NCBI RefSeq assembly: GCF_001514115.1
Contig: NZ_KQ948451.1
Span: 231,308-295,307 of the forward strand
DNA length: 64,000 nt
From: Streptomyces olivochromogenes
GTDB lineage: Bacteria > Actinomycetota > Actinomycetes > Streptomycetales > Streptomycetaceae
Direction: 5' to 3'
The position numbers were made by a program, and so were the translations under genes. Below are positions 42,522 through 50,595 of this stretch, piece by piece. Within the stretch, counting starts at the first letter, position 1, and the number at the start of each line of letters is the position of its first letter. Under the pieces are notes generated by a model. The model was not told the origin of the DNA and made no database searches. It was given only the letters and a program-made list of their open reading frames with translations.

Positions 42522-43354
42522 GGGGCTCCGAAGCGCGCGAGGCAGTGCCACACCCTCTTCAGGTCCTGGAGTTCGTGGCGGCCGGAACGGGCGGCGTCCC
42601 CGATGATCCGGGGGTCGAGCAGGCCGTCCTCGGCGATCCGGGCGCCGAGCGCGACGAACTCCGGGCCACGGAAGTCCGGGTGGCGCCGCAGTTCCTCGAC
42701 CGGGAGCCGGTAGCCGGGGTGCCACTCCACGGGGCACGGGAGCCGCCGGGCCGCCGCCTCGACGGCCGTACCGCGGTAGCTCGCGTCCAGGACCAGGGCC
42801 TCCGTGTCCCTCGCCAGGTCGACGGGGCCGTGCACCTGCGCCTCGATGTAGTCGTCGAGCGCGTCCTGCTCGTCCGCCTCGGCCAACTCGATCAGGGACA
42901 TCCCGGCGGCGACCCCGAACGCGGACGGCTCGGCCGCGCTGTCGGGATAGCAGAAGGTGGCCCGCCGCAGGGCCGCACCGGTCAGCCGGAAGTGCGAGGA
43001 GCCGAAGCGGGGCGCCGCGCCGACGAGTTGGCGCCGGAAGTTCAGTCCGCCGTACACGGGTCGCTCGTGCGCGGGTTCGGCGTCGTACGCCGCGCCGAAG
43101 ATCCGGCTCTCCCAGCGCCATCGGTCGCCGCCGGGGTGTGCGGTGAGCCCGCCGTTGCTCGTACCCGTGACGAACTGTGAGACATACGCGCCGTCCCGGG
43201 CCAGCACCTCCAGGATCGGGAGCCCACCCACCAGCCGGTCGGGGTGGAAGTTCAGGGTGATGCGCAGCGCCGGGTCCACCGCCGCGCCCCGGGAGAGAGC
43301 CGCCACATGGCGCAACGCCCGCTCCTGGGGTGTGCGTCCGCCCCTGAAGTCCAC
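42461..43354 (-). CDS. DUF3626 protein
   Basis: 297 residues with the DUF3626 pattern near the N-terminus (ALRHVAALSRGAAVDPALRITLNFHPDR) and conserved central motifs (RIFGAAYD, ERPVYGGLN, FGSSHFRLT). The function is unknown. There is no signal peptide or membrane segment. The start at 43354 is an ATG. The 3' end overlaps the convergent PAS regulator gene by 61 bp. Confidence 0.82.
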   Translation of the reverse strand: MDFRGGRTPQERALRHVAALSRGAAVDPALRITLNFHPDRLVGGLPILEVLARDGAYVSQFVTGTSNGGLTAHPGGDRWRWESRIFGAAYDAEPAHERPVYGGLNFRRQLVGAAPRFGSSHFRLTGAALRRATFCYPDSAAEPSAFGVAAGMSLIELAEADEQDALDDYIEAQVHGPVDLARDTEALVLDASYRGTAVEAAARRLPCPVEWHPGYRLPVEELRRHPDFRGPEFVALGARIAEDGLLDPRIIGDAARSGRHELQDLKRVWHCLARFGAPQGAGTAAGGHTPGVSTPSA

Positions 43355-43439
43355 GCGACCCCTCTCCGCCCTGTTCCCGCACCTCTTCGCCCCACTGCGG
43401 GACCCTTAGAGATCACTCGTCGGGCGGGACATCCGCAAC

Positions 43440-44438
43440 TCATTTCTCCTGTACGGCGAGCACGATCTTGCCCCGGTTGTCGCGCCGCTCCAGGCGTTCG
43501 TGTGCCGCGCGCGCCTGGTCCAGCGGGACCACCGTCTCGACCGGCACTCGGTAGGTGCCCGCCGCGACCCGCCGGGCCAGCTCGCGCAGGTCCTCACGGG
43601 GGTCGTAGCCGTGGATCTGCAGATTGGTGAGCTGGAAGCCGAGGACGGCGGCGTTCTTCGGATAGAAGTCGCGGGTGTCGATCGTGCTCGGCTCCAGCGC
43701 GACGTTGGCGAGGGCGACCACCCGCCCGCCGTGCCCGACCTCGCGCAGACTCCGTCCGAAGGCGGGGCCGCCGACGGTGTCGAGGACGACGTCCGCGCCC
43801 CGTCCGCCGGTCAGCCGCAGCACCTCCTCGACCTCCGCGTCGCCCGGGTGCGCGGAGGTGTCGAGGGTGTCGTGGGCGCCGAATCCGGCGGCCCAGGCGG
43901 TCTTGTCGGGTGAACCCGCGAGCGCGACAACACGGGCGCCGGCCCCTGCGGCGATCTGGACGGCCGCGCTGCCCACTCCGCTCGCGGCGGCCTTCACCAC
44001 CACGGTGTCGTCCTTGGTCACCTTCGCCAGATGGCGCAGGCAGTACCAGGCGGAGAGCCAGGCGACGGGCAGGGCGGCGGCCTCGGTCAGCTCCAGACCG
44101 TCCGGCACGACCGTGACCTGCCGGGCGGGCACGACGGCCAACTCGGCGTAGAAACCGGGTGCGTTCACCCCGTCCAGGGCCATGACCCGCTGTCCGACCT
44201 CGATGTCGGTCACCCCCTCCCCCACCGCGGCGACGACGCCGGCCGCCTCCACGCCCGGGATCAGCGGTGGACGCCCGGCCCGGTGGTACCGCCCGGCACG
44301 GACCAGCGCGTCCGCCCGGTTCACCCCCGCCGCCACGACCCGCAGCAGCACCTGACCCGGGCCCGCGACCGGGTCGGGGACCTCCGTCGGCACCAACACC
44401 TCGGGCCCGCCGAACTCGTCGATCCGCACCGCACGCAT
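43440..44438 (-). CDS. NADPH-dependent quinone oxidoreductase (MDR family)
   Basis: 332 residues of the medium-chain dehydrogenase family. The N-terminus reads MRAVRIDEFGGPEVLVPTEV and the nucleotide-binding motif is AAASGVGSAAVQIAAGAGARVVALAG. Zinc-binding Cys/His residues are absent, which fits quinone oxidoreductases. ATG 44438 is chosen; the frame stays open to 44555, over the operators. It is divergent from the CGNR protein, which probably controls it through the double operator at 44504-44554. Confidence 0.9.
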   Translation of the reverse strand: MRAVRIDEFGGPEVLVPTEVPDPVAGPGQVLLRVVAAGVNRADALVRAGRYHRAGRPPLIPGVEAAGVVAAVGEGVTDIEVGQRVMALDGVNAPGFYAELAVVPARQVTVVPDGLELTEAAALPVAWLSAWYCLRHLAKVTKDDTVVVKAAASGVGSAAVQIAAGAGARVVALAGSPDKTAWAAGFGAHDTLDTSAHPGDAEVEEVLRLTGGRGADVVLDTVGGPAFGRSLREVGHGGRVVALANVALEPSTIDTRDFYPKNAAVLGFQLTNLQIHGYDPREDLRELARRVAAGTYRVPVETVVPLDQARAAHERLERRDNRGKIVLAVQEK

Positions 44439-44503
44439 ACCGCACCTGCTTCCTGGTGGACGCACCGGAGCACCACGGAGTCCGAGGAGGCCCACGAGAG
44501 CAG

Positions 44504-44554
44504 TGACACCGGTTGAAGTGGTGTCACCATGCGACACCGCTTCAACCGGTGTCA
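44504..44554. promoter_or_regulatory. Double operator: two GACACC-N9-GGTGTC palindromes
   Basis: Two 21-bp dyads (44505-44525 and 44533-44553), each with 6-bp arms, are arranged so that the whole 51-bp block is itself an inverted repeat with a 15-bp perfect outer stem. Spacing between centres is 28 bp. It lies between the divergent quinone oxidoreductase and CGNR genes, 19 bp upstream of the CGNR start, and probably covers both promoters. Confidence 0.75.
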
Positions 44555-44572
44555 AGGCGCTACACTCGGACC

Positions 44573-45202
44573 ATGTCCTCCGCTCCCGCCGCCGCCCCCG
44601 AGCCCGCCTCGCCGTTCCCCTTCATCGGCGGACGCCCCTGCCTGAACTTCGTGGCCACGCTCGGCAAGCGGCACGCCACCCCCCTGGAGCGGCTCCCGGA
44701 CCCCGACGCCCTCGCCCGCTGGATCACCGAGGCGGGCCTGAGCGCCGGGGCCGACGACACCCCGGTGCGCGTCACCGAGGGCGACCTCGCGTACGCCCGC
44801 ACCCTGCGCGAGGCCCTCTACCGGCTCGTACGTGCCGCGATGGCCGGGCAGGCGCCCGCCCCGGCCGATGTCGCGCGGGCCAATGAGGCGGCGGCCCGCC
44901 CCGACCTCGCCCCCCAACTCGCCGAGCCGCAGGACGAGGGCGCGGGACCCGGGCAGCCCCTGCGCTGGAAGGCCGAGCGTCCCGGACCCGCGGCCCTCGC
45001 GACCGTGGCGCGGGACGCCGTCCTGCTGGTCGGCGGCCCGCTCCTCGCCAGGGTCAAGAAGTGCGAGAACCCCGAGTGCTCGCTGCTCTTCCTGGACGAC
45101 TCCCAGGCCCGTCGGCGCCGCTGGTGCTCCATGGACCGCTGCGGCAACCTCGCGAAGGTGGCCGGCTACCGGTCCCGCAGCCGCGCCGACTCCAGCCGGT
45201 GA
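44573..45202 (+). CDS. CGNR zinc finger DNA-binding protein
   Basis: 209 residues. The N-terminal region has RPCLNFVATLG, and the C-terminal CGNR zinc finger reads KKCENPECSLLFLD followed by RRWCSMDRCGNLAKV. The motif here is CGNL, one residue off the name-giving CGNR. Such proteins are stress-regulatory DNA-binding proteins of actinobacteria. ATG 44573 lies directly after the double operator, so autoregulation is likely. The frame could start at ATG 44513, but that would translate through the operators. Confidence 0.85.
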   Translation: MSSAPAAAPEPASPFPFIGGRPCLNFVATLGKRHATPLERLPDPDALARWITEAGLSAGADDTPVRVTEGDLAYARTLREALYRLVRAAMAGQAPAPADVARANEAAARPDLAPQLAEPQDEGAGPGQPLRWKAERPGPAALATVARDAVLLVGGPLLARVKKCENPECSLLFLDDSQARRRRWCSMDRCGNLAKVAGYRSRSRADSSR

Positions 45203-45335
45203 CGGCGCCGACCGGCCCGACTCCGGCCCCTTCCGGCATACCCGGGGGGGGGCGGCCACCTCACTCACCCTTGCGGACAGTTACCGTCCTCGATCAGCAC
45301 GTTCGGTACGCCTGCGAAAAGGGAAAAGGCCAAGG

Positions 45336-46607
45336 ATGCGAGACGTACGTGGTGCGTGGGCCGTGGCAGGCTCACAGCTCCGGAAGTGGCACGAGCAACC
45401 CGTGGTCGTCCAGTCGGTGCGGTCGGCGGGGGCCGCGACCGTCGCGTACGTGATCGCGCTGCGGCTCAGTCCGGAGCCCGCGCCGCTCACCGCCCCGCTC
45501 ACCGCGCTCCTGGTCGTACAGGTCACGCTCTACGCCACCCTCACCACCGGCATCCGCCGGGTGAACTCCGTGGTGGCGGGGGTCGTCGTCGCCATCGCTT
45601 TCAGCGTTCTCGTGGGTCTGACCTGGTGGAGTCTGGCCCTGCTCATCCTCGCCTCGCTGGCCGTCGGCCATCTCGTCCGGGTCAGCGAGTTCGTGCCCGA
45701 GGTGGCGATCAGCGCCATGCTCGTCCTCGGCGTGACCAGGGTCGGGGACACGGCCTGGGCCAGGGTGCTGGAGACACTGATCGGCGCGGTGGTCGGACTC
45801 GGCTGCAATCTACTCTTCGCTCCCCCGGTGTGGGTGGGCGCGGCCGGCGAGTCCATCGAGGATCTGGCACGGCGGGTACGCCAGTTGATGCTGCGCATGG
45901 GCGAGGAGGCGGCCGGCCGCACCCCCGTCGAACACGCCACCGCCCGGCTGCACGAGGCGCGCCGCCTGGACCACGACATCGTCCAGGTGGACGCGGCGCT
46001 GCGGCAGGCCGAGGACAGCCTCAAGCTCAATCCGCGTGTACGGGAGGGCCTGCTGCACCGGATCGTGCTGCGCACCGGCCTCGACACGCTGGAGATCTGC
46101 ACGGTGGTGCTGCGGGTGCTCGCCCGCACCCTCACCGACCTCGCCAAGGAGCGCGATCCCGAGCCGCTGTTCGAGCCCCAGGTGGGGGCGACGCTGGAGC
46201 AGCTGCTGTCCGAAGTGGGCGACGCCGTGGTGAGTTTCGCGGTCCTGGTGACCACGGACATCAGCCAGAACGCCGAGTCGGCCGAGTCCCGGCTCGCCGC
46301 GGAGCTGTCCACCGCCACGGCGACCCGCGACAAGCTGGCCCAGCTGCTGCTCGACGAGGTGCAGCGGGACGCCCGGCAGTGGCAGCTGCACGGCGCCGTC
46401 CTCACCGAGGTCAACCGCATCCTGGACGAGCTCGACACGGAGCACCGCTCACGGCGGCTCATGGAGGAGCTCGACCGCGGCACCCGCGAAGAGCGCGAGC
46501 GCCGTGACCACCTCGTCCGGCTGCGGCAGCGCCTTCGGATGCCCCGCGGGCCGCGACAGCCGCGCTCGGACCGGAACCGTCCCCCCGTCTCCGGTCGTTC
46601 TCTTTGA
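45336..46607 (+). CDS. FUSC/aromatic acid exporter-like membrane protein
   Basis: 423 residues. Four to five membrane segments lie in the first 170 residues (VAYVIALRLS, TALLVVQVTLYATLTTG, VAGVVVAIAFSVLVGLTWW, ALLILASLAVGHLV). A long soluble helical region with coiled-coil character follows. This matches the FUSC family (aromatic acid exporter/YccC-like). The substrate is unknown. ATG 45336 has AAGG 7 bases upstream. The intergenic region before it contains a run of nine Gs at 45244-45252. Confidence 0.8.
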   Translation: MRDVRGAWAVAGSQLRKWHEQPVVVQSVRSAGAATVAYVIALRLSPEPAPLTAPLTALLVVQVTLYATLTTGIRRVNSVVAGVVVAIAFSVLVGLTWWSLALLILASLAVGHLVRVSEFVPEVAISAMLVLGVTRVGDTAWARVLETLIGAVVGLGCNLLFAPPVWVGAAGESIEDLARRVRQLMLRMGEEAAGRTPVEHATARLHEARRLDHDIVQVDAALRQAEDSLKLNPRVREGLLHRIVLRTGLDTLEICTVVLRVLARTLTDLAKERDPEPLFEPQVGATLEQLLSEVGDAVVSFAVLVTTDISQNAESAESRLAAELSTATATRDKLAQLLLDEVQRDARQWQLHGAVLTEVNRILDELDTEHRSRRLMEELDRGTREERERRDHLVRLRQRLRMPRGPRQPRSDRNRPPVSGRSL

Positions 46608-46658
46608 GGACAGCCGTTCCGTTTCGGGGACGGGGGCGACGACGGGGGGAGCGGACGG

Positions 46659-47699
46659 ATGGCCGACGACGCGGTGCGGATCGACGGGAACACATTGCGC
46701 CTGCCGGGCGGGGTGCGGGTCCGGTTCATGCGGACGCTGCGCCTGCCCGAGACGGGCACGCACGAACTGCCACCCGGGCTCGGCGAGTTCCCCGTGCGCC
46801 GCGTCGAGGACCACGCGGACACCGTGCCCGCCGAGTGGCGTGCGCGCGGCGGCGTGATGCTGCCGGTGTATCTGCGCGAGGCCATGTGGCTGAGCTTCGC
46901 GGGCTCGACGGAGCCGGCCGCGCTCCAGGTCGGCGTGGGCAAGGTGTGCGCCGTCTCGGGCAGGCCGTGGAGCTCCCTGCTCACCCGGAACCCGCAGAAC
47001 TACCTTGCGCTCCCCCGCCAGCCCTGGCTCGACGGTATCAACTCCGGGAAGGGCACGGTCCGCCAGTTCGTGGCCGTGCCGCTGGGACTCGGCGCCACGG
47101 TCGAGGGCCAGGTCACCGGCGAGGAGGTGTGGGGCGGCCTCCAGCTGCAGTCCTTCCGGCTCAATGACGCGGAGCTCGCGAAGTGGCGTGAGTGGGAGCG
47201 CCGCCGGTCCGTGAGCACGAGGTCGGCGAAGAGCGAGTCCGCCTACGGCGCCGCCCCGCCGGCTCCCGGCGCCGCCATGGCCGCCGCGCCCGCCTCGGCG
47301 GCCCGCGCGAGGAGCGCCCCGGCCATGGGACTCGGCGTGGGAGGCTCGATGCGCCAGGAGGTCTACGCGGACCAGCGCTCGCCCGGCGCCTGGGCCAGGG
47401 AGCCCGCCGGCCGGGTGTTCGTGCACCTCGTGACACCTCCCGAGTGGCGCCGCATCACGGGAGAGGCTCCCCCGCCGTCCCCCGTCGACCGCGCGGCGTA
47501 CACACGGGCCGGGCTGCCCTGGTTCGAGTACTACGACGACGCGGCCCAGGACGTCGCCCCCACCGACACCCTGGGCGCGGTGCGGCCGGTCGGCGAGTGG
47601 CTCGGCGACGACCACGAGCCCTGGCAGGAGCCCGCGCCCCACCAGGTGAAACAGCTGGGCGACGCGCCGGGCGAGCCGGTCGAGGACGGTGACTGGTAG
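46659..47699 (+). CDS. Conserved hypothetical protein (unrecognised)
   Basis: 346 residues, soluble, with no signal peptide. The N-terminal half is beta-rich and orderly (ALQVGVGKVCAVSGRPWSS, GKGTVRQFVAVPLGLGATVEGQVTGEEVWGG). An Ala/Pro-rich low-complexity linker at about 200-225 follows, then a second part with WFEYYDDAAQDV. I do not recognise a domain; it looks like a streptomycete-wide conserved protein. GGGGGAG lies just before ATG 46659, 51 bp after the FUSC-like gene, so the two may be co-transcribed. Confidence 0.75.
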   Translation: MADDAVRIDGNTLRLPGGVRVRFMRTLRLPETGTHELPPGLGEFPVRRVEDHADTVPAEWRARGGVMLPVYLREAMWLSFAGSTEPAALQVGVGKVCAVSGRPWSSLLTRNPQNYLALPRQPWLDGINSGKGTVRQFVAVPLGLGATVEGQVTGEEVWGGLQLQSFRLNDAELAKWREWERRRSVSTRSAKSESAYGAAPPAPGAAMAAAPASAARARSAPAMGLGVGGSMRQEVYADQRSPGAWAREPAGRVFVHLVTPPEWRRITGEAPPPSPVDRAAYTRAGLPWFEYYDDAAQDVAPTDTLGAVRPVGEWLGDDHEPWQEPAPHQVKQLGDAPGEPVEDGDW

Positions 47700-47834
47700 G
47701 CAGTCACACCCAGGCGTCGGACCCCCATCTGCCGTTGCGCAGGGCGCAACAATCATTGCCTTTCTTGCACTTCTCGGGTGTCGCACGCCAAGGTGGCTGT
47801 CAGGACCGAGGCAACCGACACCCGAGGTGCAGGC

Positions 47835-49064
47835 ATGAACAGTGGCGCGGATCCGGCGCGGGACGCGGGCGGCGGCTGGGGCAGGCGCCGGTTCATCGGA
47901 GCGCTGGCGGGGATCACCGCGATGGCGACGGTTCCGGCACCGGCCGCGCCGCGCACCCGTCCCGCGGGCGCCACGAACCCACCGGCCGAGGGCTCCCCCG
48001 CCACCTCGGCCTCCGGACCGACCTCTTCCTCCCCCACCGTCCGCCGGCTGTTCCTCGGCACGTACACCTCGGTCGAAGGCGGTGGAAAGGGGATCGGCCT
48101 GGCCACGTACGACCCGACGTCGGGCGCCGTCACGGCCACCGGCACCCTCACCGGCGTCGGCGACCCGTCGTACCTCGCCACGCATCCGAAGGGCCACACG
48201 CTGTACGCCGTCGACGAGCGGCCGCAGGGCGCCGTGACGGCCGTACGGCTCGCCGACAACAAAGTGCTGGGCACCCGGAGCACCGGCGGCGCGGGCCCCT
48301 GCCACCTCTCCGTGCATCCGAGCGGACGGTGGCTGCTGAGCGCCAACTACACCTCGGGCAGCGTGGCCGTGCACCCCGTCGACGCCTCGGGCGCACTCGG
48401 CGAGCGCACCGACCTGGTCACACACTCCAGTCCGGCACCGGGCCCCGGCCAGGAGGGCCCGCACGCGCACCAGTTCGTGACCAGTCCGGACGGCGGCCAC
48501 GTCCTCGCCGTCGACCTGGGCACCGACACGGTCTACACCTATCGCCTGGACCAGTCGAAGGGAACACTCACCGAGGTCTCCCAGGCGCACACCCGGCCGG
48601 GCGCGGGGCCACGCCATCTCACCTTCCACCCCGACGGCCGTTTCGCCTATCTCGCCAACGAGGTCGACAACACGGTCGTGGTCTGCGCGTACGACCCGGC
48701 GAGCGGACGGCTCACCCCGGGCGACCCGCAGTCCACCGGTACGGGCGCTGGCACGAACTACCCGGCGCAGATCCTGGTGACGTCGAACGGGTCGTACGCC
48801 TATCTCGCCAACCGCGGCCACAACAGCCTGACGCGGTACGGGGTCGAGGCGGCCGGCGCCCGGTTGAGGCTCCTGGACACCGTGCCGGTCGGCGGCGACT
48901 TCCCACGCCACCTCGCCTTCTCACCGGACGAACGGCTGCTGTTCACGGCGAACCAGCGCTCGAGCACGGTCAGTGTCTTCCACGTCGAGGGCGCAAGCGG
49001 TGAACTCCGGCTCGCGGGCAAGCCGTTCGCCTCACCCGTCGCCGTCTGTGCGCTGCCGCTGTAG
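47835..49064 (+). CDS. Tat-exported lactonase-like beta-propeller protein
   Basis: 409 residues. The N-terminus carries a twin-arginine signal (GRRRFIGALAGITAMATVPAPAA). The mature part is a seven-bladed propeller of the 6-phosphogluconolactonase (Pgl/YbhE) family, with FLGTYTSVEGGGKGIGLA, GAGPCHLSVHPSGRWLL, GPHAHQFVTSPDG and the typical GAGPRHLTFHPDG. Family members in Streptomyces are secreted lactonases whose substrates are mostly unknown. ATG 47835 has GAGGTGCAGG upstream. Its 3' end overlaps the convergent DUF2470 gene by 33 bp. Confidence 0.88.
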   Translation: MNSGADPARDAGGGWGRRRFIGALAGITAMATVPAPAAPRTRPAGATNPPAEGSPATSASGPTSSSPTVRRLFLGTYTSVEGGGKGIGLATYDPTSGAVTATGTLTGVGDPSYLATHPKGHTLYAVDERPQGAVTAVRLADNKVLGTRSTGGAGPCHLSVHPSGRWLLSANYTSGSVAVHPVDASGALGERTDLVTHSSPAPGPGQEGPHAHQFVTSPDGGHVLAVDLGTDTVYTYRLDQSKGTLTEVSQAHTRPGAGPRHLTFHPDGRFAYLANEVDNTVVVCAYDPASGRLTPGDPQSTGTGAGTNYPAQILVTSNGSYAYLANRGHNSLTRYGVEAAGARLRLLDTVPVGGDFPRHLAFSPDERLLFTANQRSSTVSVFHVEGASGELRLAGKPFASPVAVCALPL

Positions 49065-49769
49065 CGCGCGGGGGCAGTTCGCGGAGCTCGCCTGCGTGAG
49101 CAGCACATGCATCCGCTCGGTGAGCTGCGAGACGTCGTCGGCGGGCGAGTGGAAGGACAGGCGTACGTCGCCGTTGCCGCGCGCCCGTTCGATCCGCAGC
49201 GTCAGTCCGTGCCGGTCGACGGCGAGCGGCTGGACGCGGACCGCGCCGTGCAGGCCCTCGGGCTCGACGAGGCGGGTCAGCCGCTCGACGGCGTCCGGGT
49301 GCGCGTCGGCCAGATGGGTGAGCAGGCTCGCCTCGGCCGTCGCGAGCGGATCGGGGACGGCGTCCGCGAACTCGTCGAGGTCCACCACGAGCGCGCCGGA
49401 CGCCTCGCGCAGCACCACGCGCGAGGGCCGGAACTCCAGATGCCCGTCCGCCAGGACGAAGCGGCCGGCCATCCAGAGCCGGGCGCGGATCCGGTTGCGC
49501 ACCGGCACGGGCGCGACGTCCGCGAACTCCAGGACGGCGGAGGGCTCTCCGCGCGGCGCGCAGACCGTCGCGGCCGTCAGCGTGCTGTCGTCCGGCACGT
49601 GCAGGAGAACACGCCCGTCCGCGGTGACGGTGTGCGCGCCGACGAGCTCCTCCCTGCCGCCCTCCGCGGTCACCGCGCAGGACCATGCCGCGGCGAGCAC
49701 CGAGCGGGCGCGCTCGGCCGCGGCGGGCGCGGCCGTCCAGGTATGACGGTCACCCATGCGGTCACCCAT
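49032..49769 (-). CDS. DUF2470 protein under iron control
   Basis: 245 residues. The N-terminal part resembles the split-barrel of heme-utilisation proteins (LVGAHTVTADGRVLLHVPDD), and the C-terminal part is a DUF2470 domain at about 150-240 (LLTHLADAHPDAVERLTRLV). DUF2470 occurs in heme-binding or heme-degrading proteins, consistent with the iron box 12 bp upstream of its start. The start at 49769 has GGGAGG nearby. A 12-bp direct repeat makes the protein begin MGDRMGDR, so ATG 49757 is also possible. Confidence 0.85.
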   Translation of the reverse strand: MGDRMGDRHTWTAAPAAAERARSVLAAAWSCAVTAEGGREELVGAHTVTADGRVLLHVPDDSTLTAATVCAPRGEPSAVLEFADVAPVPVRNRIRARLWMAGRFVLADGHLEFRPSRVVLREASGALVVDLDEFADAVPDPLATAEASLLTHLADAHPDAVERLTRLVEPEGLHGAVRVQPLAVDRHGLTLRIERARGNGDVRLSFHSPADDVSQLTERMHVLLTQASSANCPRALQRQRTDGDG

Positions 49770-49780
49770 CCCAACCTCCC

Positions 49781-49799
49781 TTAGGTAAGCCTTGCCTAA
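49781..49799. promoter_or_regulatory. Iron box (DmdR/IdeR-type operator)
   Basis: TTAGGTAAGCCTTGCCTAA is a 19-bp palindrome matching the TTAGGTTAGGCTAACCTAA consensus for DmdR1/IdeR. It lies just upstream of the DUF2470 gene, so transcription should be repressed by iron. Confidence 0.85.
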
Positions 49800-49855
49800 C
49801 CTATCGGAGATCCGGGTGTACGCCAACCACGGCACACCTGCGTCCCTCGCACGAG

Positions 49856-50473
49856 TTACGGCGTGATGGCGCCCAGAAGCGCCCGCGCACACAGGTCCCG
49901 CAGCTGCTCCCGGGTCAGCTCCGCCCCCCTGAGCCACTCCAGGCACACGGCCGTGGTGAAGGCGAGCCAGCCACGGACGGCGATCCGCAGCTCGGGCCGG
50001 TCCTCGATCCCCCCGGGAACGTCGGGGGCCGCGTCGAGCGCCGCCAGGATCTGCTGCTCCTGCGCGGCCAGCGCCCGCTGATAGACCCTGCGCACGGCCT
50101 GGTCGCCGGCTGCGTCGGCGCGATGGAAGGCGCGGAAGCCGTGCGCGTGGGCCTCCACGTACGCCAGGAAGGTGTCGAGTCCCGCGCTCAGCTGCTCGCG
50201 GACGGGAATGCCCGGCACCGCCGCCGTCAGCCGCAGCATCCGCTCGCTCTCGCGCTCCACGACGGCCGCGAAGAAGTCCCGCTTGGTGGGGAAGTAGTGG
50301 TACAGGAGCCCGCGCGAGACCCCGGCGATCTCGGCGACCTGCTCGATCCACACCTCGTCGTACGGACTCTCCGAGAACAGCCGCGCCCCGACGGACAACA
50401 ACTGCTCCCTGCGCTCCTCGGTACTCAGCCGACGGCGCGTCCGTTCCCCTCGCTCCCCCTGTTTGCCCATCAT
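49856..50473 (-). CDS. TetR-family transcriptional regulator
   Basis: 205 residues. The N-terminal helix-turn-helix is standard (VWIEQVAEIAGVSRGLLYHYFPTKRDFFAAVV), preceded by a basic tail; the C-terminal ligand domain is helical. It is divergent from the reductase-free CYP102 gene with 122 bp between starts, so it probably represses that gene. The start can be either of two adjacent ATGs (50473 or 50470). Confidence 0.9.
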   Translation of the reverse strand: MMGKQGERGERTRRRLSTEERREQLLSVGARLFSESPYDEVWIEQVAEIAGVSRGLLYHYFPTKRDFFAAVVERESERMLRLTAAVPGIPVREQLSAGLDTFLAYVEAHAHGFRAFHRADAAGDQAVRRVYQRALAAQEQQILAALDAAPDVPGGIEDRPELRIAVRGWLAFTTAVCLEWLRGAELTREQLRDLCARALLGAITP

Positions 50474-50487
50474 GGCCGCACCTTACT

Positions 50488-50544
50488 TGACGTCGGTTCA
50501 ACAACGGGATCACACTGAAAACCGCTATTGAACCCGCGTACAAC
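50488..50544. promoter_or_regulatory. Paired TTGA-type operator sites upstream of the P450
   Basis: TTGACGTCGGTTCAA (50488-50502) and TTGAACCCGCGTACAA (50529-50544) share TTGAACC half sites in opposite orientation. They lie between the TetR and P450 genes and are good candidates for TetR operators. Confidence 0.5.
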
Positions 50545-50595
50545 ATGGTCAGGACAGCAGCATCGACGTGCCACAGGCACAAGGGAGATCGCGTC

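Noticed and set aside
45244-45252. Run of nine Gs as a phase-variable tract
   Set aside because: It lies in an intergenic region 84 bp before the FUSC-like start and not in a frame; at this GC content such runs occur by chance or sequencing error.
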